Source: JAJPKE01 sp052143275 (GTDB lineage Bacteria; Chloroflexota; Ktedonobacteria; Ktedonobacterales; JADMIN01). Taken from it: a stretch of DNA of 20,686 nucleotides. The notes under the pieces were generated by a model. The model ran no database searches, was not told the DNA's origin, and saw only the letters and a program-made list of their open reading frames with translations. The DNA lies in contig JBKQTH010000385.1 in the NCBI GenBank assembly GCA_052143275.1, positions 1 through 20,686 on the forward strand, given 5' to 3'. Made by a program: the position numbers and the translations under genes. Every line of letters begins with the position of its first letter. The first letter of the stretch is position 1. Below are positions 7,831 to 15,935 of the stretch, piece by piece.

Positions 7831-9228
7831 ATGATCCCAACCCACAGGCTGGAAGCGGTGGTTGGGGAGTTGGTGGATGAGTTAGACCACCGCTTCCCCT
7901 ATGCGGCGGCACTCATCGGCGGCTCATCAGGCACCCAAATACGCGACAATGGAGACGAGCAAAATGCAAGTGAATCCAATCCCAGTCGAGGGATCGTGTT
8001 CACGATCTACGATGGCGCGAGCTTTAGCGAGTACGCCACCAGCGACCTAGCGCCGGAGAGCCTGGCCAAGAGCGTGCGCGCCTGGGCTGACAAACTCACG
8101 GTACATCGAGATGGCAGACCCATAATTGGCGGCGGCGTGGCCTCGCCTACCGGGCGTGACCGCCGAAGCTTTGCCGTGACCATGCAGATCAACCCCGCGG
8201 CCGTTTCCCTCAGTGAGAAGTTAGCGATGGTGCGAGATCTTCAGCGGCGATCCAAGGCGCTCGATTCCCGAATCGTACAGGCGCAGGTACAGTATACCGA
8301 CGCCGCCAGAGATTCCGTCTACTTGGGGCGAGGTAGGTACCTGGAGCAGCATATTCCACGCGTCACTCTCGCTGTCCTTATTGCGGTCTCAGACGGTTCC
8401 CGGGTTAGATATCACTACATTTCGCGCGGTGGTACCTACGGCTACGATGGTGCAAGCATTAGCGAACAGCAGTTGCGCGAGGCGGTGGATATCGCGCTAC
8501 GACTCCTGGAGGCAGAGAAAATCCAGCCGGGCGAGTACGAAATCATCACTGATCCTGGTATCTCCGGTGTACTGGCGCACGAGAGCTTGGGCCATGGCGT
8601 CGAGCTGGATCTTTTCCCTAAGGGGCGGGCACTCTCGGCGAAGTACCTGGGTAGGCAGGTAGCCGTGCCCGAGCTGCAGATGTTTGATGATCCCAGTATT
8701 CCCGGCGGCCATGGCTCCTATTTTTTTGACGATGAGGGGGAGTTGGCACGTCCCACCCAGATCCTGCGTGATGGTATCTTTGTCCGCCCTATCAGCGACT
8801 TCGCCTCGGCGACGCTCACCCCAGGAATCCACACTCCCAATGGACGCCGCCAGGACTTTACCCGCAAGGTCTACGCGCGCATGACCAATACGTACTTTGG
8901 CCGCGGGACACTCGCCCCGGCCGATATGATCGCGAGCGTCGAGCACGGCATCTATCTTCGCTCGGCCGAGAGTGGGATGGAAGACCCTATGGGGTGGGGC
9001 ATTCAGATCACCGCACACTACGGCGAGGAGATCGTCAATGGGCAGACCACCGGCCGGCTATTTGCGCCCATCGGCGTGACTGGTTATGTGCCGGATGTGC
9101 TCTGCAGTATTAGCGCCATCGGCAGTGACTTCGAGCTCTGGTACGGGTTCTGTGGTAAGGGTCATAAAGAGATGGTGCCGGTGTCTACTGGTGGACCGCA
9201 TCTTCGCATGAAAGCGAGGCTTGGATGA
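7831..9228 (+). CDS. tldD: TldD-type metallopeptidase subunit
   Basis: TldD is the zinc-bearing half of the TldD/TldE (PmbA) protease, a cytosolic complex that cleaves unfolded or leader peptides and in enterobacteria matures microcin B17. The HExxxH motif H250-E-S-L-G-H255 is intact, and C441 in GFCGKGH sits where the third zinc ligand is found. The end, STGGPHLRMK, is the usual C-terminal strand. Its length, 465 residues, is typical. ATG 7831 has GGAGG about 7 nt before it. Its stop overlaps the next start as ATGA, which predicts translational coupling and matched amounts of the two subunits. No peptide substrate gene with a recognisable leader lies nearby, so the pair probably serves general turnover here. 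Confidence 0.92.
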   Translation: MIPTHRLEAVVGELVDELDHRFPYAAALIGGSSGTQIRDNGDEQNASESNPSRGIVFTIYDGASFSEYATSDLAPESLAKSVRAWADKLTVHRDGRPIIGGGVASPTGRDRRSFAVTMQINPAAVSLSEKLAMVRDLQRRSKALDSRIVQAQVQYTDAARDSVYLGRGRYLEQHIPRVTLAVLIAVSDGSRVRYHYISRGGTYGYDGASISEQQLREAVDIALRLLEAEKIQPGEYEIITDPGISGVLAHESLGHGVELDLFPKGRALSAKYLGRQVAVPELQMFDDPSIPGGHGSYFFDDEGELARPTQILRDGIFVRPISDFASATLTPGIHTPNGRRQDFTRKVYARMTNTYFGRGTLAPADMIASVEHGIYLRSAESGMEDPMGWGIQITAHYGEEIVNGQTTGRLFAPIGVTGYVPDVLCSISAIGSDFELWYGFCGKGHKEMVPVSTGGPHLRMKARLG

Positions 9229-10631
9229 TGAAGATAATGGGTATGTTGCCGCCAACCGAAGAGACTATAGCCACAATTGCCAATGCCGCAGCCGGCACTC
9301 CTGGCGCTGACGACTGGCAGGTAGAGCTGCTTCACGACAATGAAGCCCAGCTTTATCTCATTGGCCAGCAGGTTGAGTCGCAGCGCACCGTGACCAATGA
9401 GCGGGCGGTTGTCACCCTCTACAATGACCATACGCCGGGCAGCCAGACATCTGAATCGCCAGAAGCCGAGATAGATTTCACGAGTGGTCTCCCTACGGTG
9501 CGTGGTTTTAGTACTCTGACGCTGCTGGCAAGCGATCTCGACGACGGGCAGCTCTCCACCCGGCTAGCCGATGGGGTAACCGCGGCCAGTCTGACCGACA
9601 ATCCGCCATTTGGCCTGCCGGAGGCGCCGGCCGGCGGCTATCCCAGGGTTGCCGCGCTGGATCCGCTACTGGCCAATGACCCTGAAGCGGCGCTGGACGA
9701 TGTTCGGGCACGACTCACTCGAGCGGTCTCCAATTGGGGAAATGTGCGTCTAAGCAGCGCTGAGCTATTTGCCACGAGGAGTTCCCGCTTACTGAGAAAT
9801 AGTCGAAACCTCGCTGCCGCGAGCCGCAGCACCCAGATCTTTCTGGATTTCGTGCTGATTGCGGAGGTGGACGGGCGGGAGGCGGAGTTCCACGCTGAAC
9901 TGACACGGCGGCGTATCTCCGATCTGATGGTGGAAAGCACAGTTGACTCGTACGCGACGTATGCTCGCCATCTGCTCATGGCCACACCGCCATCTACCCA
10001 CTGTGGGCCGGTAATCCTTACTGGTGATGCGCTGCTGAACCTCTTTTCTCCAGTCATTTTCCATGCATCAGGTCAAGCAGCCTTCATGAAGCTCAGCCGT
10101 TTCAAGCCTGGCGAGTCGGTGACCGTGGCTCCGCCAGGCGGAGACCGTCTGACGCTTTTCAGCGATGCGCTGTGTCCCTTTGGGGTCAAGACCGCGGCTT
10201 TTGATGGCGAGGGATTGCCTGGCAAGCGGGTAACCCTAATTGAGGATGGCGTGTTTATGCGAAATTGGGCGGGAACGCGTTACGCCACGTATCTTGGCAT
10301 TCCCCCGAGCGGCGACTTTGCTAATCTCACGATTGAGCCCGGGCAATGGGAGATGGACGAGCTCCGCTCAGCCAACGGCGGGCCGATCTATGAGATCATG
10401 TCTCTCTCACTTATGAATCCAGATCCAGTCTCCGGTGATTTCACCGTCGAGATCAAGCTAGGTTACCGGCATGATGCGACTGGGACCCACCCTATAAAGG
10501 GCGGCTCTGTCTCCGGAAACATCTTTGCGGCTCTGGCCGATGCACGCTTCTCTTCCCAAACCTACTCAGATGGTTATTACTATGGTCCGGCGGGAATCCG
10601 CTTTGGCAACCTTACCATCTCCGGAGATTAG
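9225..10631 (+). CDS. tldE: TldE/PmbA-type metallopeptidase partner subunit
   Basis: The 468-residue protein is a TldD/PmbA-family paralogue that lacks HExxxH, as expected for the non-metal partner TldE. It keeps family features: an early self-like segment with TNERAVVTLY, a central HFS-type region replaced by FHASGQAAF, GVFMRNW, and a C-terminal GNI/YDGYYYGPAGIRFGNLTISG block. It lies directly downstream of tldD with a 4-bp ATGA overlap; a second ATG at 9228 is equally possible. The two subunits are known in Escherichia coli to form a heterodimer whose active site opens inside a channel. The gene has diverged considerably from its partner, so the family assignment rests on context and the C-terminal blocks. 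Confidence 0.85.
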   Translation: MMKIMGMLPPTEETIATIANAAAGTPGADDWQVELLHDNEAQLYLIGQQVESQRTVTNERAVVTLYNDHTPGSQTSESPEAEIDFTSGLPTVRGFSTLTLLASDLDDGQLSTRLADGVTAASLTDNPPFGLPEAPAGGYPRVAALDPLLANDPEAALDDVRARLTRAVSNWGNVRLSSAELFATRSSRLLRNSRNLAAASRSTQIFLDFVLIAEVDGREAEFHAELTRRRISDLMVESTVDSYATYARHLLMATPPSTHCGPVILTGDALLNLFSPVIFHASGQAAFMKLSRFKPGESVTVAPPGGDRLTLFSDALCPFGVKTAAFDGEGLPGKRVTLIEDGVFMRNWAGTRYATYLGIPPSGDFANLTIEPGQWEMDELRSANGGPIYEIMSLSLMNPDPVSGDFTVEIKLGYRHDATGTHPIKGGSVSGNIFAALADARFSSQTYSDGYYYGPAGIRFGNLTISGD

Positions 10632-10648
10632 CCTGGGAGAGACCAGGC
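10631..10648. terminator. Short hairpin after tldE
   Basis: GCCTGG (10631-10636) and CCAGGC (10643-10648) form a 6-bp GC-rich stem with a GAGAGA loop that begins at the tldE stop codon. It is placed between convergent genes. No T-run follows on either strand, so termination at this site is only possible, not shown. Confidence 0.3.
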
Positions 10649-10703
10649 CGAGTTACATCAGGTTGTGCCACAGCTCAGTCTTAGGAGACCCGAAGGTGGC
10701 TGC

Positions 10704-12113
10704 TTAAGCCGCCCCTGCTGCAGCCTGTGGTGGGCGGTGGCGCTGGTGGCGCCACTCCTCGATCTTCCCGATAACCCACTGGTATCCTGAACGCAGGTAA
10801 GCGTAGATCGCCCTGAACCACTCCGGCTTACCAAACAGGTAAGCCACAATCGCCAGCACCAGACCGCCGGCCAGTAGCCAGGAGTTTATAGTGTCTAGTC
10901 CGCCAAACACGGTCTGTAGGGTCGGTTGCACCACACTCTTCGCCGTTGGATTCATGGTCGCGCCTAAGATGTACTGCTGTAGGTAGTCGAGAGCAATCTT
11001 AAGCAGAATGAAGGTGATGGCGATCCCGATCCCCAGCTCCATGAGCGTCCGGCGCCGGTCGCGCGAGAGCCACAGTGTCAAGGCGATCAGCACTGCGGTG
11101 ATCACCGGCAGCGCCACGCTCAGGAAATCCCACAGCCGCAGCAGCCGCTGCGCCGTGGCAAGCTGGGCAGATTGGAAGAGCTCGATCTGACCCAGGTTCG
11201 AGGGCACCGTGAAACCTAGCGCTTTTGAGAGTTTCTGTTGCGCTGACTGCGGCACTTCCAGCTGGCTGGGAACAGGTAGCCTGACATGCTGGGAAATCAG
11301 CCCGGGTAGGTGCTGCTGGATATACTGCAGGGCCTCGTCGATGATCGGGATCAGGTTGAGAGTGACCACTCCATTCGAGATGTGCAGCGTTGAACTTTGG
11401 CCGCGTAAGGCGGCAAGTACCTCGGTGTATACAATGCGGTTGGTATTGATCCAGATCTTCTGGAAGGTAGGAGTGTGCATCAGTCTGGCGACGCTTGACT
11501 GGATAAAGCTTTGCACGGCCTGAGTCAGTGGGGTAGCCAGAAAGGTGGCCTTTGGCGGAAGAGCCTGCTCTGTGCGCTGCTTTACATCGAGCACCATGAC
11601 AACCTGGCTGGCAGTATAGCTGCTGAACGATTGAATCACTTGCGGATTCTGGGCGATAGGCCCAACGATTTGCAGCCAGGTATCGGTGTTTAGGAGAGTT
11701 GTGCTTGACCAGACGGTGAGGGTGCTGGCCAGAATTCCCAGACAAGAGAGGACTACCAGCACGCCTACCAGGGTACGCCGCGCCCGCCCCGGATGACGGC
11801 GCCGCTCCTCCTTCGCGCGTAAATCCGCCACCTCCCTTCGCAGCCGCGCGTTCTCCTCAAGTACTGCCCGATCGCTCTCCGCCATGGATGCGCCCGATGC
11901 GGTAGCGGGGTAGACGCCAGGCAGCCCTTGCAGGCCGTCCACCATCTCGCTGGCGGTAATGCCAGCCTCCCCTGGCACCTCACCCGCGGCGGTGTCCGCT
12001 TCCTGATGTTCTGTACTAGCGGCAATATCCGCGTCATTCACCGAGCTCTCTGTGGTTGAAGATGAGGTGGTGAACTCGCCTTCGTTGGTCTCTTTTTGCT
12101 GCCGATTGGCCAT
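10704..12113 (-). CDS. Conserved four-helix membrane protein, function unknown
   Basis: The 469-residue protein starts with a disordered Ser/Thr/Glu-rich region (1-75) and a short charged coiled coil (about 78-105). A first membrane helix (about 114-136) is followed by a large loop of about 190 residues, predicted outside the cell. Helices at about 330-350, 360-380 and 412-432 follow, and the end is basic. The loop pattern (NTDTW...PIAQNP, ALPP with FLATPL, then W-N-R with LAALRG) resembles, from memory, a widespread uncharacterised family of actinobacterial integral membrane proteins. ATG 12111-12113 follows AGAAGGG (12121-12127) at 7 nt. It is transcribed alone, convergent with tldE and divergent from the tRNA. 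I do not assign a function. Confidence 0.8.
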   Translation of the reverse strand: MANRQQKETNEGEFTTSSSTTESSVNDADIAASTEHQEADTAAGEVPGEAGITASEMVDGLQGLPGVYPATASGASMAESDRAVLEENARLRREVADLRAKEERRRHPGRARRTLVGVLVVLSCLGILASTLTVWSSTTLLNTDTWLQIVGPIAQNPQVIQSFSSYTASQVVMVLDVKQRTEQALPPKATFLATPLTQAVQSFIQSSVARLMHTPTFQKIWINTNRIVYTEVLAALRGQSSTLHISNGVVTLNLIPIIDEALQYIQQHLPGLISQHVRLPVPSQLEVPQSAQQKLSKALGFTVPSNLGQIELFQSAQLATAQRLLRLWDFLSVALPVITAVLIALTLWLSRDRRRTLMELGIGIAITFILLKIALDYLQQYILGATMNPTAKSVVQPTLQTVFGGLDTINSWLLAGGLVLAIVAYLFGKPEWFRAIYAYLRSGYQWVIGKIEEWRHQRHRPPQAAAGAA

Positions 12114-12445
12114 GAGCTCACCCTTCTCTACTTCACGTATGACAGTCGGCCGCTCGTTTGTCGCTCCTTTACGGAAGCCAAAATCGTCCTGCTACCGCAA
12201 TGTATGGTTTGTACGCTGCTAAGGCGCCGTACACTGGGCGGGTTTCGCAGGATAGCTCTCAACCTGACCCTAAGGGTACGCTGGACCTGGCTACCAGGTG
12301 AGTGCCAGCCTAACCCACTGGCGCACGGGGGAGATCATCGTTCGCTTGACAGTAGCGGGCGGGTTGAGGTAGAGTATGAGATGCCAGTCTTTGCGGGAAG
12401 AGCTGGGAGGCTGGCTGACGGGCCCGGTTTGAATCCCAAATTCAT
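12114..12445. other. Gene-free divergent region before tRNA-Leu
   Basis: This 332-bp gap lies between the divergent membrane-protein gene and the tRNA. It holds the tRNA promoter near its right end and a small hairpin, ACCTGG/CCAGGT (12285-12290 with 12294-12299, loop CTA). I see no convincing promoter for the membrane-protein gene. Short open frames here lack ribosome sites and homology. Confidence 0.5.
12346..12375 (+). promoter_or_regulatory. Promoter of tRNA-Leu
   Basis: TTGACA (12346-12351), a perfect -35, is followed after 18 bp by TAGAGT (12370-12375), four of six matches to the -10 consensus. Transcription would begin near 12382, about 64 nt before the mature tRNA 5' end, a normal distance for a tRNA precursor. 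Confidence 0.6.
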
Positions 12446-12527
12446 GGGCGGTTGCTGAAATTGGCAGACAGGACGGACTTAGGATCCGTTGGGGAAACCC
12501 GTGAGAGTTCGAGTCTCTCACCGCCCA
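12446..12527 (+). tRNA. tRNA-Leu (anticodon UAG)
   Basis: A full class II cloverleaf is visible. The acceptor GGGCGGT (12446-12452) pairs with ACCGCCC (12520-12526), and the discriminator is A12527. The D arm contains TTGGCAGAC. The anticodon stem ACGGA/TCCGT encloses the loop CTTAGGA with anticodon TAG. The variable arm is long (GGGG AAA CCC type), as in leucine tRNAs. The T arm is GAGAG/CTCTC with the TTCGAGT loop. The anticodon reads CUA and, by wobble, other CUN codons. The 3' CCA is not encoded (ACCC follows), so CCA-adding enzyme is needed. Confidence 0.95.
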
Positions 12528-12533
12528 CCCTGG

Positions 12534-12596
12534 TGGCACAGCCTGTGCCATGTGCCAAGAGTAGACTAGACATAATAGCAGCATACGTGGCACATG
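12534..12596. repeat. Four copies of TGTGCCA/TGGCACA between the tRNA and tig
   Basis: TGGCACA occurs at 12534-12540 and 12588-12594, and its complement TGTGCCA at 12544-12550 and 12551-12557. The first pair makes a 7-bp hairpin with a 3-nt loop, which could end the tRNA transcript, although no T-run follows. The second and fourth copies extend to a 9-bp inverted repeat (CATGTGCCA 12549-12557, TGGCACATG 12588-12596). That repeat brackets a possible -10 (CATAAT, 12571-12576). An operator for tig is a reasonable reading. Confidence 0.5.
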
Positions 12597-12708
12597 ATAT
12601 TCATCATTCTTCGCGCGCGCGACTGGACGCGGGATGGTCTTCTAAGGGGCCGGCCCGCGTTTCTTTTAGAGGTCGCACTTGGCTAACTTGGCAATACTGT
12701 GGAGGCTT

Positions 12709-14205
12709 GTGAAACACGTGAAAGTGACGGTAGACCGCTCAACCGAGAGCGAAGCGGTGTTGAATGTCGAGCTGGAGTGGAGCGAAGTCGAAAAGGCATC
12801 GGATAAAGCCTACCACAGGCTGGCGCAGAAGTACACTGTGCCCGGTTTCCGCAAGGGACACGCTCCCCGCTCGATGCTCGAGCGTATGCTTGGCAAAGAG
12901 ACCATCTATCAGGAAGGTCTCGAAGACCTGATCGAGACCACGTACCGTGAAGCTGTCCGCTCCAACGACCTCAACCCCTTGGGTCGCCCCGATGTGGATG
13001 CGCCCGGTATAGAAATGGGCCAGCCCTATACCTACGTCGCTCATGTGCCGGTGCAGCCTCCGGTAGAGTTGGGTGATTACCACGGTCTACGTGTCAAGCG
13101 TCCCTCGTCTGACGTCAGCGACCAGGAAGTGGCCGACCTGCTTGAGCGAGTACGTCAAGAGCAGGCGATGTGGCTGCCCGCCGAGCGTCCTGCCCAGATG
13201 GGCGACAAGATCACGGTGGATCTCAAGCTAACCGTAGGTGATCGTACCATCAGCGATCTTAAGGACAATGAGTTTGAATTGGCCAGCGAGCGCGCCGGCA
13301 TCTTCTCAGGCATGGACCAGAATCTCGTCGGACTTGTCGAGGGGGACTCTAAAGAATTTTCAGCTACGGTCCCCTCAGACTACGCTAACAGTGAACTGGC
13401 CGGCCAGGCGGCGCACTATTCGGTGACCATCAAGGCAGTGAAGTATCGTGAGCTTCCCGAGCTAGATGATGAGCTGGCAAAGTCCGTCGGCGAATATGAG
13501 ACGATTGATGACCTGCGTAATGCCGTGCGTACACAGTTGCAGACTCAGAAAGAAAGTGAAGCCCGTCGTGAACTACGCGAGTCCGTAGTAAAGGCGGTTA
13601 CTGATGAGTCCAAAGTCGACGTGCACCCAGTCCTGGTGCATGAGGAAGTCGACGTTATGCTGGACGAGACCAAGCGTATGCTGGAGCAGAGCCGGCTCTC
13701 CTTTGAACAATATCTTGCCATGACGCAGAAATCAGAGGAGCAGCATCGGGAGGAGATAGAGCCGGAGGCACGGGAGCGAGCTAAGCGCGACCTGGTGCTG
13801 GATGCGGTTGCCACCGCGGAGGATATCCAGGTCACCGACGACGAGGTGGCAGGCTGGCTTGAACTCTATGCGGCCATGGGCGGACGGCGCCTGACCCCCA
13901 AAAGCATTACTCCAGGGCAGCGGGCGAATATCGTAACTCGTCTGCGCCGGGACAAGACCATTTCGCATCTGGTCGAGATTGCCACCAAAAATGACGAAAA
14001 CCAGACCTTAGAAGAAGTTGAAGAAGCGCGAGCTACTGGCGCAGAGGCGGAAGCTTCTCCAACCGCTGAAATCGTAGAAGCTGATTCTGGAACCGAGGCG
14101 GAAGCCTCCGAGACCAAGCAAGCTAAAGCTCCCAGCAAAGTGGAAAGCGTTACCAAGCGAGAGAAGACCACCGCCCAAACTTCCGATGCAAAACAGGACT
14201 TGTGA
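12709..14205 (+). CDS. tig: Trigger factor, ribosome-bound chaperone and prolyl isomerase
   Basis: Trigger factor docks at the ribosome exit tunnel and shields nascent chains. The ribosome-binding signature GFRKGHAP (from G46) is present. The FKBP-type isomerase domain follows (about 160-235, from GDKITVDL to YSVTIKAVKYRELP). The helical chaperone arms run to about residue 427. A 70-residue tail rich in Glu, Ala, Thr and Lys (428-498) is extra compared with the usual 430-460-residue protein. The start is uncertain: GTG 12709 or GTG 12718 gives the family-like N-terminus (VKVTVDRS) after GGAGG at 12701-12705, though the spacing is 3 or 12 nt. A TTG at 12679 has AGAGG at 6 nt and would add ten residues. 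The gene heads the tig-clpX-lon series. Confidence 0.93.
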   Translation: MKHVKVTVDRSTESEAVLNVELEWSEVEKASDKAYHRLAQKYTVPGFRKGHAPRSMLERMLGKETIYQEGLEDLIETTYREAVRSNDLNPLGRPDVDAPGIEMGQPYTYVAHVPVQPPVELGDYHGLRVKRPSSDVSDQEVADLLERVRQEQAMWLPAERPAQMGDKITVDLKLTVGDRTISDLKDNEFELASERAGIFSGMDQNLVGLVEGDSKEFSATVPSDYANSELAGQAAHYSVTIKAVKYRELPELDDELAKSVGEYETIDDLRNAVRTQLQTQKESEARRELRESVVKAVTDESKVDVHPVLVHEEVDVMLDETKRMLEQSRLSFEQYLAMTQKSEEQHREEIEPEARERAKRDLVLDAVATAEDIQVTDDEVAGWLELYAAMGGRRLTPKSITPGQRANIVTRLRRDKTISHLVEIATKNDENQTLEEVEEARATGAEAEASPTAEIVEADSGTEAEASETKQAKAPSKVESVTKREKTTAQTSDAKQDL

Positions 14206-14213
14206 TTCCTTTG

Positions 14214-14411
14214 TTGACATCTGTCCCTGTGATATGGAACTGTAACGTAATACAATGCTCTGTGAAGCCATATTACGGGCAGCCGAGCAGTATTTTATCG
14301 CGTTTTTCCAGTTACGACTAGTTTTTACCAATCCCGGCAATATATGAGACGTGGCCACGTCGGCTACGAGTTGATGGTCCAAGAAGCCAGCAACAGGAGG
14401 AAGGTGACAAC
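14214..14411. promoter_or_regulatory. clpX leader with a perfect 14-bp palindrome
   Basis: The 206-bp tig-clpX gap contains a perfect -35 word, TTGACA (14214-14219), without a good -10 at normal distance. It also holds a TACAAT (14251-14256) inside a CGTAATA/TATTACG inverted repeat (14246-14252 with 14271-14277), and a spacer-free 14-bp palindrome, GACGTGGCCACGTC (14348-14361). The palindrome lies about 50 bp before the clpX start. The gap length and these elements suggest that clpX has its own control. Which promoter is used is not clear. Confidence 0.4.
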
Positions 14412-15683
14412 GTGGCGACTACTAAGGGGACACGCATGACCTATCGCTGCTCTTTTTGTGGCAAGAGTCAAGATCAGGTACAGCGGCTGATTGCTGGGCC
14501 TGGAGGCGTCTATATCTGTGATGAATGTGTTGACCTGTGCCGCGAGATCATTGAAGAGGAACAGTCTTCTACCAAGCCACGTGTTGCCAGCAGCAAGATT
14601 CCCACTCCTCGGAAAATCTATGACCAGCTGAACCAATATGTTATCGGTCAGGATCGAGCCAAGAAAACACTGTCGGTTGCGGTGTACAACCACTATAAAC
14701 GCATTAACTCAGGTATGCAGATCGATGATGTGGAACTGGCAAAGAGCAATATACTCCTGATTGGTCCCACCGGTTGTGGCAAGACCTATCTGGCTCAGAC
14801 GCTAGCCAAGATTCTGGATGTGCCTTTTTGCATTGCGGATGCAACTGCGCTAACCGAAGCGGGATACGTCGGCGAAGATGTCGAGAATATTCTTCTGCGC
14901 CTGATTCAGATGGCGGACTTTGATGTGGCACGCGCCGAACGCGGCATTGTCTACATAGACGAGATCGACAAGATTGCGCGCAAGGCGGATAATCCCTCGA
15001 TTACCCGCGACGTTTCCGGCGAAGGTGTCCAGCAAGCATTGCTGAAGATAATCGAAGGCACGATTGCTAACGTTCCCCCACAAGGGGGGCGCAAGCATCC
15101 CCACCAGGATTTCATTCAGATCAATACCCAGAACATTCTCTTCATCTGTGGTGGTGCCTTTGAAGGGCTGGACAAGATCATCGAGCAACGCCTGGGGAGC
15201 CATAAGATCATGGGCTTCAAGGCGGTCGAAGAGACTCCGGAGATGAGCAATACTGCCCTGGCGCAACTGAATCCAGACGATTTGCTTAAGTTTGGGCTCA
15301 TACCGGAATTCGTTGGACGTCTACCGGTAAGTGTGTCGCTTGACAATCTTGACCGCAACGCATTAATGCGCATCCTTACTGAACCCAAGAATGCGCTGGT
15401 AAAGCAATACCAGAAGCTCTTCCATCTTGATCGAGCCGAGCTGACTTTTACCCAGGATGCTCTGGAGGCAACCGCTGACTCGGCGCTCAAACAGAAGACC
15501 GGCGCTAGAGGCCTACGCACAGTCATCGAAGAGGTTCTGCTGGATGTCATGTTTGAGATACCTTCGCGCAGCGATGTTAAGAAAGTCGTTATCGACGCGG
15601 ATACAATTGTGAACCATGTACCAGCCAAACTCATTACCCGCAGCGAAACGCGTAGCGTGGAGCTGGAGGACGAATCTGCATAA
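14412..15683 (+). CDS. clpX: ClpX, ATPase and unfoldase subunit of the Clp protease
   Basis: ClpX is a hexameric AAA+ ring that unfolds tagged proteins and feeds them to ClpP. The N-terminal zinc domain has C13, C16, C36 and C39. Walker A is GPTGCGKT with K124; the pore loop is GYVG; Walker B is VYIDEID with D183 and E184. The RKH loop and the IMGF loop, equivalent to the IGF loop that contacts ClpP, are both present, so it should work with a ClpP. Sensor 2 is in the ARGLR segment. The length of 423 residues is standard. GTG 14412 lies 11 nt after AGGAGG; an in-frame ATG at 14436 with AAGGGGA at 5 nt is an alternative that shortens it by eight residues. clpP, normally next to clpX or between tig and clpX, is absent here. 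Confidence 0.96.
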   Translation: MATTKGTRMTYRCSFCGKSQDQVQRLIAGPGGVYICDECVDLCREIIEEEQSSTKPRVASSKIPTPRKIYDQLNQYVIGQDRAKKTLSVAVYNHYKRINSGMQIDDVELAKSNILLIGPTGCGKTYLAQTLAKILDVPFCIADATALTEAGYVGEDVENILLRLIQMADFDVARAERGIVYIDEIDKIARKADNPSITRDVSGEGVQQALLKIIEGTIANVPPQGGRKHPHQDFIQINTQNILFICGGAFEGLDKIIEQRLGSHKIMGFKAVEETPEMSNTALAQLNPDDLLKFGLIPEFVGRLPVSVSLDNLDRNALMRILTEPKNALVKQYQKLFHLDRAELTFTQDALEATADSALKQKTGARGLRTVIEEVLLDVMFEIPSRSDVKKVVIDADTIVNHVPAKLITRSETRSVELEDESA

Positions 15684-15768
15684 GGAGATGCAAGGACACT
15701 GGAATCCCGAGAGTACCACTTCCTCGACAAACCTCTGGTCGAGTCGTTGTAGTCTATACATGTACTAC

Positions 15769-15803
15769 GTATGCCGTATGTCATACACTTGGTATGCCAT
15801 ATG
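15769..15803. repeat. Cluster of GTATG half-sites upstream of lon
   Basis: GTATGCCGTATG (15769-15780) and GTATGCCATATG (15792-15803) are near-identical 12-mers whose starts are 23 bp apart, about two helical turns. Between them GTATG-T-CATAC (15776-15786) is a perfect 11-bp palindrome. A further GTAGT/ACTAC inverted repeat lies just upstream (about 15749-15768). The set is in the 252-bp clpX-lon gap, about 135-165 bp before lon. It looks like a binding site for a regulator, which is inference. Confidence 0.45.
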
Positions 15804-15935
15804 CAACCACGGCGAAGTACAAAATAAGGCAACAGCGGTTTCCCAATGACCTTGGTAACCATCGGTTGTCTCGCAATCTTACAATAGTAATTAGTACCTG
15901 GCGGTGGTTATCCCACGTAGCGAGGATAGTGTGCC

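Noticed and set aside
8497..9018. 173-codon open frame opposite tldD
   Set aside because: It lies entirely within tldD on the other strand, over the zinc motif region. It shows no recognisable domain.
10999..11745. 248-codon second open frame on the minus strand inside the membrane-protein gene
   Set aside because: It overlaps in another frame. The membrane-protein frame has the ribosome site, the helices and family resemblance; this one is rich in His, Arg and Pro without structure.
12096..12458. 120-codon open frame between the membrane-protein gene and tRNA-Leu
   Set aside because: It crosses the tRNA promoter and ends inside the tRNA gene. It has no homology that I can see.
12607..12620. 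Alternating CGCGCGCG run before tig, considered as a Z-DNA or special site
   Set aside because: It is too short, and such runs are common in GC-rich DNA. No repeats or conserved elements are linked to it.
15116..15862. 248-codon open frame opposite clpX running into the clpX-lon gap
   Set aside because: It is mostly antisense to conserved AAA+ sequence, is Ser-rich as expected for an antisense frame, and has no motif support.
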